From: Thiohalocapsa halophila
GTDB lineage: Bacteria > Pseudomonadota > Gammaproteobacteria > Chromatiales > Chromatiaceae
DNA: 64,000 nucleotides
Reading direction: 5' to 3'
Assembly: GCF_016583825.1 (NCBI RefSeq)
Contig: NZ_NRRV01000012.1
Span: forward strand, 1-64,000
Within the stretch, counting starts at the first letter, position 1. Every line of letters begins with the position of its first letter. The position numbers were made by a program, and so were the translations under genes. The notes beneath the pieces were generated by a model that saw only the letters and a program-made list of their open reading frames with translations, was not told the origin of the DNA and made no database searches. Positions 59,375-64,000 of the stretch are shown piece by piece.

Positions 59375-61720
59375 ATGGCGATGGCGCGGAACCGTGATCG
59401 ACAAGCGACCGACGGGGTCACCACAGATGGCCGCCAGCGGCTGCTGAGCCCTTTGCTCGCGCGCTTGCGCGCCAGTACTGCCGAGCAGGAACAGGCCATC
59501 ATCCGGGTGGTGCTGGGTGGCATCGCGGTCTTGTACATGGTCACCGCCGGCAGCGAGGGGCTGCCCGACTACATCGTGCTCATGGTGCGCTGGATCGCGG
59601 GCCTGTTCCTCGGATCGGCGCTCTTGTTGCTGGCGGCTGCATTCGTCGGCTTGGGGCCGATACCTCTGCGGCGCAGCTTCGGGATTCTGCTCGACATTGC
59701 CGCCACCTCGGTGACCATGGCTATTGCGGGGGAGGCCGGAGCACCGCTGCTCGGCATCTATCTGTGGGTCATCGTTGGCAATGGCTTTCGCTACGACGCC
59801 CGCTATCTTGCTCTGGCCACGTTGCTGAGCCTCGCGGGCTTCACGCTGGCGGCGCTCAACTCGCCCTACTGGCACGCCCATCCCTTCTTCGCACTCAGCT
59901 ATCTGCTGGTGCTGTTGATTATTCCCGCCTATGTCGGGGCGCTCCTCGGTAAGCTGCGTCGCGCGATGCGTCAGGCCGAGCTCGCGAGCTCAGCGAAAAG
60001 CCGTTTCCTCGCGAAGATGAGCCACGAGCTGCGTACGCCGCTCAACGGCGTCATCGGCCTTAGCGAGCTGTTGCTGGATGCCGACTTGCGGGGGCAGGAG
60101 CGAGAGTTCGTGCGCACCATCCACGCCTCGGGGCGCACCTTGCTCGGGATCATCGAATCGATCCTGGATTTCTCCAAGATCGAGGCAGGTCGCATCAACA
60201 TCGTCTCCGGGGATTTCGATATCGAGCGTCTCGTGATGGAGACGGTTGCCATGTTCGGCGCAGAGGCCAAGCGTAAAGGGATCGCATTGGATGTGCAGCT
60301 CGACCCCGAGCTGCCGCAGCAGCTGTGCGGCGATACACTGCATATCCGCCAGGTGCTCATCAATCTGCTCGGCAACGCCATCAAGTTCACCGAGACCGGC
60401 AGCGTCACGGTGCGCGTGCTGCGAGGTGACGATGAGGGGGCGTCGCCGCAGCGGGTGCCGGTTCGCTTCGAAGTCGAAGACACCGGCATCGGTATCGCCG
60501 TGGCGGATCAGCCCCATATTTTCGAGAGCTTCCGCCAGGCCAATACCGATACCTCCCGCCTCTACGGCGGTACCGGCCTCGGCACCGCCATCGCCCGCGA
60601 GCTGGTGCAGCTGATGGGGGGACGCATCGATTTTCGCAGCAGCTTGGGGCAGGGCTCTGTCTTTTGGCTCGAGCTGCCGCTCGCGCGCTCCCAGGAGATG
60701 CAGACCGCTGCGCGGGAAGAGCACGTGGAAGCGTCCACGACTGCCTCTGTATCAGGATCTCCGCCGGAGGCGGAGAACATTATCTCGCTCGCAGACCACC
60801 ATCGCCGCCAGCTCCCGGCCGGCGGGCTGCGGCTGCTCGTGGCCGAGGACAATGACACCAACAGACAGGTGCTGCGGGCCATGCTGGAGCGCGCCGGGCA
60901 TCGGTTGACGCTGGTGACCGACGGCGAGGCCGCATTGGACGCGCTTGAGTCGGATGGCGATGCGCCGGACCTGCTGGTACTGGACAAGAACATGCCCGGT
61001 CGCGGCGGCCTAGAGGTGTTTCGGGCACAGCGCTTCATGCGCCCGCAGGCGCCCATCCCCACCATCATTCTCTCTGCCGACGCGACGGAAGACGCCTTTG
61101 CCGAAGCACAGGCCGCCGGGGTCGATGCCTATCTCACCAAGCCCGTCGAGGGGCGTGGGCTGCTCGATACCATTGCCCGCGTCGCCCGCAGGCAGCGACC
61201 CGCGCCAGTCGGTGGCGGCGCGCCGGCGGGTGCGCAGTCGCTCGGCAGTCGCTCGCCCGCGCCAGCAGCTGCCCAGCCTGTCAGCAGCAGCTCGCGCGCG
61301 GCGGCGGTCGAGCCCCTGCTGGATGCCGACAAGGTGGCCGAGCTGCGGCGGCTCGGCAAGGGGAGCAACTTCTTCGAGGAGCTGCTCTCGGGCTTCCAGG
61401 GGGACGCGCACACCGCGATGGCCGGTATCGCTGAGTCCTTGCAGATCGGCGATTACCCGGCCCTGCGCCGGTCGGTGCACGCGCTCGAGGGCAGCGCCGG
61501 CGAGATCGGGGCCCTGCGCCTCGTGGGTGCCGTGCGGCGCCTGCGCAGTCTCCGGCCCTTTGAGCTGGATTCGCCCCGGGCCCGCGGGCTGGAGCGCGAG
61601 GTCAGGCAGGCCTTGGCGGGGACACTCCATGAGCTGGGCCTGCATGAGACCCACCCGGGCGACGCCAAGGCCGCGGCGCAGCCGCCGCAGCCCAGGCCGC
61701 AAACTGATCCCACCGCCTGA
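59375..61720 (+). CDS. rpfC: RpfC-like DSF sensor hybrid kinase
   Basis: The 781-residue membrane kinase has five or six N-terminal hydrophobic helices (VVLGGIAVLYMV through LVLLIIPAYVGALLG), then HisKA (FLAKMSHELRTPLNGVIGLSE). HATPase follows (NLLGNAIKFTE, DTGIGI, YGGTGLGTAIAREL), then a receiver (VLDKNMPGRGG) and an Hpt domain (HALEGSAGEIGALRL). This is the RpfC order, and the neighbour is RpfF. RpfC senses diffusible signal factor (cis-2-enoic acid) and also restrains RpfF. No RpfG-like HD-GYP is in this window. Confidence 0.82.
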   Translation: MAMARNRDRQATDGVTTDGRQRLLSPLLARLRASTAEQEQAIIRVVLGGIAVLYMVTAGSEGLPDYIVLMVRWIAGLFLGSALLLLAAAFVGLGPIPLRRSFGILLDIAATSVTMAIAGEAGAPLLGIYLWVIVGNGFRYDARYLALATLLSLAGFTLAALNSPYWHAHPFFALSYLLVLLIIPAYVGALLGKLRRAMRQAELASSAKSRFLAKMSHELRTPLNGVIGLSELLLDADLRGQEREFVRTIHASGRTLLGIIESILDFSKIEAGRINIVSGDFDIERLVMETVAMFGAEAKRKGIALDVQLDPELPQQLCGDTLHIRQVLINLLGNAIKFTETGSVTVRVLRGDDEGASPQRVPVRFEVEDTGIGIAVADQPHIFESFRQANTDTSRLYGGTGLGTAIARELVQLMGGRIDFRSSLGQGSVFWLELPLARSQEMQTAAREEHVEASTTASVSGSPPEAENIISLADHHRRQLPAGGLRLLVAEDNDTNRQVLRAMLERAGHRLTLVTDGEAALDALESDGDAPDLLVLDKNMPGRGGLEVFRAQRFMRPQAPIPTIILSADATEDAFAEAQAAGVDAYLTKPVEGRGLLDTIARVARRQRPAPVGGGAPAGAQSLGSRSPAPAAAQPVSSSSRAAAVEPLLDADKVAELRRLGKGSNFFEELLSGFQGDAHTAMAGIAESLQIGDYPALRRSVHALEGSAGEIGALRLVGAVRRLRSLRPFELDSPRARGLEREVRQALAGTLHELGLHETHPGDAKAAAQPPQPRPQTDPTA

Positions 61721-61769
61721 CCCGCTGATCGCCGCCTTGGTGGCCGGGTCAGGCCGCAGGGCCGACTCC

Positions 61770-62630
61770 TCAGGCCGCCGCTGCGCCGCGCTGGTGTTGG
61801 CGCGAGACCAAGCGCTGCATCATACGCAGGTCCCGCTGGTCGAGGCTCAAGGCTGTATCCACCCAGATCTCCACGGTGTCCAGCAGCTCTTGATAAGAAA
61901 TCGGATCGAGGGTATCGCGAACCCGGCGCAAAGCACGGAAGCCATTACGGGCGCGATTCTCGCGCTTGACATACTCATAGACCGCAAGGTCACCCTCGCC
62001 GGGCTGGGCCAGCACGTCCACGAGGCCCATCTCGTGCAGGTCCTCGGCGCTGTAGAGATTGCCACTGAGAATCATGCGCTCCGCTTGCTTGGCGCCCAGC
62101 TTGCGTGAGAGCAGGCTGTAGGCTCCCATGCCGGGGAATAGGTTGAAGAGAATTTCCGGGAAGCCCATTTGTGCGCCCCGCTCGGCAATCAGCACATCGC
62201 TGGATAATGCCGTCTCGAAGCCGCCCCCTAAGGCGCTACCCTGGACCAAAGAGATTGTCGTCACCGGACTGCCGAAGTGCTGGATGTTCCCATAGAGCGC
62301 GTCGATGCACTTGCGCCCGTAGGCGAGCAATCCCGCCCGATCTTGCGCTTGGACCAGACTACCGAACAGATCCAGGTCGCCGCCGAGGTTAAAGGTCCCG
62401 GGAATGGTCGAGGCGGTCACGTGGTAGCGCATGCCGAGCCGCTCGGCGTTGTCGCTCAGGTGGTCTACCCAGTGATTGAGCTCATCGAGCACCGCGATGG
62501 TGAAGCAGGGCCGCTCGGCAGGCTGCATATAGCACCAAGCGATGTGATGGTGCTGGTCCAGGTGGACTTGGAGCTGACGGTAGGCGGGGGTTGCTGGTGT
62601 GCGATCAATGATGGTGGCGACTGTGGACAT
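61770..62630 (-). CDS. rpfF: RpfF-like DSF synthase (crotonase fold)
   Basis: The 286-residue enoyl-CoA-hydratase-fold enzyme has VQGSALGGGFETALSSDVLIAE and GFPEILFNLFPGMGAYSLLSR. Glu139 and Glu159 fall where RpfF has its two catalytic Glu (141 and 161 in Xanthomonas), which dehydrate 3-hydroxyacyl-ACP and release the cis-2-enoic acid. It is convergent with the RpfC-like gene, 50 bases apart. GGAG precedes the ATG. A Pro-rich extension to 62729 is not used. Confidence 0.88.
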   Translation of the reverse strand: MSTVATIIDRTPATPAYRQLQVHLDQHHHIAWCYMQPAERPCFTIAVLDELNHWVDHLSDNAERLGMRYHVTASTIPGTFNLGGDLDLFGSLVQAQDRAGLLAYGRKCIDALYGNIQHFGSPVTTISLVQGSALGGGFETALSSDVLIAERGAQMGFPEILFNLFPGMGAYSLLSRKLGAKQAERMILSGNLYSAEDLHEMGLVDVLAQPGEGDLAVYEYVKRENRARNGFRALRRVRDTLDPISYQELLDTVEIWVDTALSLDQRDLRMMQRLVSRQHQRGAAAA

Positions 62631-63083
62631 GGGAGGCTCCGGTTCAGCGAAGGTTTGAGGAAGCGGGCGTGGTCGCCGCTGGTCCGCGTTCGCTCGGCCT
62701 GGCCCTTCGGCTGCCGGGGCGGAGTCCATTGCCGCTGTGCGCAGTCCGCGGTGGTTGCAGGGTTGCTGATGTCGGCACCCGACTGCTGGGCAATCACTGC
62801 GGGGTTTTCCGGGAATACCCTAAAGGGTCAACCCTGGTCTGTGGCCATGCAAACGCTGCCCTCATGCTAAGCGCAACGCTTTAACAAAAAATCAGGTATT
62901 CCCTGATTCCAATCTAAGCAAAACTATGCTGAGCCCCGCAGTGTGAGGCGGGTCTCACTTTGGGCGTCTGCGCGCGGGGTCCAAGCGCATCCGCGCCCGC
63001 GCTGGTCGACGCAGGCCGGGCGGTGTCGACTCGCCGAGGTCCGCCTTGGGCCGGGCGGGCCGGGCGGGTTGGCTCGCTGCGGC
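62631..63083. other. intergenic region upstream of rpfF
   Basis: No gene is supported. The AT-rich part around 62830-62940 contains ACCCTAAAGGGT (dyad around AA) and ATCAGG-N5-CCTGAT at 62891-62907, the latter with perfect 6-base arms. Either could be a regulator site for rpfF. Confidence 0.4.
62891..62907. promoter_or_regulatory. dyad upstream of rpfF
   Basis: ATCAGGTATTCCCTGAT has exact 6-base arms. It lies about 260 bases from the rpfF start and about 180 bases after the end of the CIA30 gene on the same strand. No factor can be assigned. Confidence 0.4.
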
Positions 63084-63656
63084 TCAGGGATAGAAGCCGA
63101 TCTCGGCAACACAGAGCTCGGCGTGCATGACGCGGCCGATGGCGACAATGCCGAGACGCTTCAGACGGGTTGTGTCGAGGGCCGGCACCAGCCGGTGGGG
63201 GGTAAAAGACGTGAACGGCAGGCGGATCTCTGTCCAGGTATCGGCAGCGACGAAGTCCGCACGGTAAGACTGCCAAGGCATGGTGGTGGCGGCGGTCTTG
63301 AGGTGGACGTTGTAGGCTTCGCCATTGCCGCGCGCCACGAGGCGGATGCCGGTGAAAGGGCTCGCATCCAGCTGTCCGGTCGGGGACAGATCCAGGCTCA
63401 TCTGCACAAACCCGCCGTTGTTGGCGAGGCTCACGTCGCCTTGCAGACAGAGCGCCCGGCGGCCGTCCAGCTCGCGAGGCTGCATACTTGCCCTGGAGAC
63501 GCCGCCCATGACCTGGTCGGTCACCAGCCGCCAGGACGTGCCGAGACGCGAGCGCCCATCGGCGTCGGCGAAGTCGTCGATGAGGCCGCCGGCATCTGCA
63601 CCGGCGGTGGCGGCGAAAAGGCTGGTCATGGCAAGTATCCGCGCTGGCGCTCGCAT
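63084..63656 (-). CDS. CIA30 family protein
   Basis: The 190-residue protein has [32 protein letters not shown], then [22 protein letters not shown] and [21 protein letters not shown], the full CIA30/galactose-binding-like fold. [22 protein letters not shown] is a probable signal peptide. GGAG lies before the ATG at 63656. Bacterial function is unclear. The mitochondrial homologue helps complex I assembly. Confidence 0.82.
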   Translation of the reverse strand: MRAPARILAMTSLFAATAGADAGGLIDDFADADGRSRLGTSWRLVTDQVMGGVSRASMQPRELDGRRALCLQGDVSLANNGGFVQMSLDLSPTGQLDASPFTGIRLVARGNGEAYNVHLKTAATTMPWQSYRADFVAADTWTEIRLPFTSFTPHRLVPALDTTRLKRLGIVAIGRVMHAELCVAEIGFYP

Positions 63657-63822
63657 TGCTCCAGTGTGCATCACGGCCGCCGGGCTGTCATCCCGGCGGT
63701 GTACGCACGGGCAGTTGACTTCGGTAATGGCGCAACGATTTCCTCAGAGCGGTGGCCGACGGCGGCAGACAGACCCCGGGGCCACCACCGTCAGCAATTG
63801 CACCCGACTACAGGAGAGACAG

Positions 63823-64000
63823 ATGTACGGCTTTTCCACGACCGTTGACACCGGCTTTGATGAGACCATCACCCGGGTCACCGACGCGCTCAAGGACGAA
63901 GGCTTCGGCGTGCTCAGCGACATCGACGTCGCCGGGACGCTCAATGCCAAGCTCGGCGTCGAGCACCGGCCTTATCGCATCCTCGGCGCTTGCAACCCGC
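63823..64000 (+). CDS. DUF302 family protein, cut by window edge
   Basis: The first 59 residues show [36 protein letters not shown] and [16 protein letters not shown], the start of the DUF302 (TT1751-like) fold. AGGAGAGA lies four bases before the ATG. The role is unknown. Such proteins are often found in sulfur-oxidising and phototrophic bacteria. Confidence 0.88.
   Translation, partial: MYGFSTTVDTGFDETITRVTDALKDEGFGVLSDIDVAGTLNAKLGVEHRPYRILGACNP

Noticed and set aside
61770..62630. Considered as a generic enoyl-CoA hydratase
   Set aside because: Both RpfF-type Glu residues and the FNLFPGMGAYS segment are present, and an RpfC-like kinase is adjacent.

Overview
The window is GC-rich gammaproteobacterial DNA. 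Its gene content points to a purple sulfur bacterium (Chromatiaceae or a close relative). The main indicators are a SoeABC sulfite dehydrogenase, a rhodanese-TusA-DsrE2 sulfur-carrier cluster, siroheme synthase, a RuBisCO-like protein and a bacteriophytochrome. No rRNA, tRNA or CRISPR array was recognised by eye.

Iron and heme block (about 0-21.8 kb). A secreted protein of unknown function runs off the left edge. It is followed by a heme operon: FeoA-like protein, heme-monooxygenase-like protein, hmuS, hmuT, hmuU, hmuV. After that come the radical-SAM heme-degradation gene hutW and a TonB-dependent heme receptor. hmuU is broken by a 237-bp MITE-like element with a 5-bp target duplication. An epimerase-like gene, a decayed Fur-type pair, a flavodoxin and a PhoD phosphatase follow. 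Next is a cluster that looks like a ferrosome (fez) locus: a FeoA-domain protein, a P1B ATPase with an unusual SCA membrane motif, a small helical protein, a DUF2325 protein, and an HMA-fold protein divergent from a cupin. Seven palindromic Fur-type boxes, most built on GCGAA/TTCGC half-sites, lie upstream of these genes and tie the block to iron limitation.

Sulfur block (about 22-34.9 kb). soeA, soeB and soeC encode the cytoplasmic, membrane-bound sulfite-oxidising molybdoenzyme. A four-helix-bundle (S23p type) gene sits between soeA and soeB, flanked by inverted heptanucleotide arrays. Then come an FmdB zinc ribbon, a TlpA-like thioredoxin divergent from an exported rhodanese, a solute-binding protein coupled to cysG, the rhd-tusA-dsrE2 set, and a FadL-type outer-membrane protein.

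Housekeeping and mixed block (about 35-48 kb). This holds a LysR regulator, an AI-2E family permease, NnrU, a nitrous-oxide-stimulated-promoter family protein, an L,D-transpeptidase, dinB, accA, tilS, an MFS transporter, the RuBisCO-like protein and an FbpC-like ABC ATPase. A 140-bp heptamer array separates the last two.

Signalling and Fe-S block (about 48.6-64 kb). A bacteriophytochrome hybrid kinase and a REC-kinase-REC protein are paralogous in their C-terminal halves, and they flank the sufBCDT Fe-S assembly operon. Next are an RpfC-like sensor and a convergent RpfF-like DSF synthase, which together suggest diffusible-signal-factor quorum sensing. A CIA30-family protein and a DUF302 protein (cut by the right edge) close the window.
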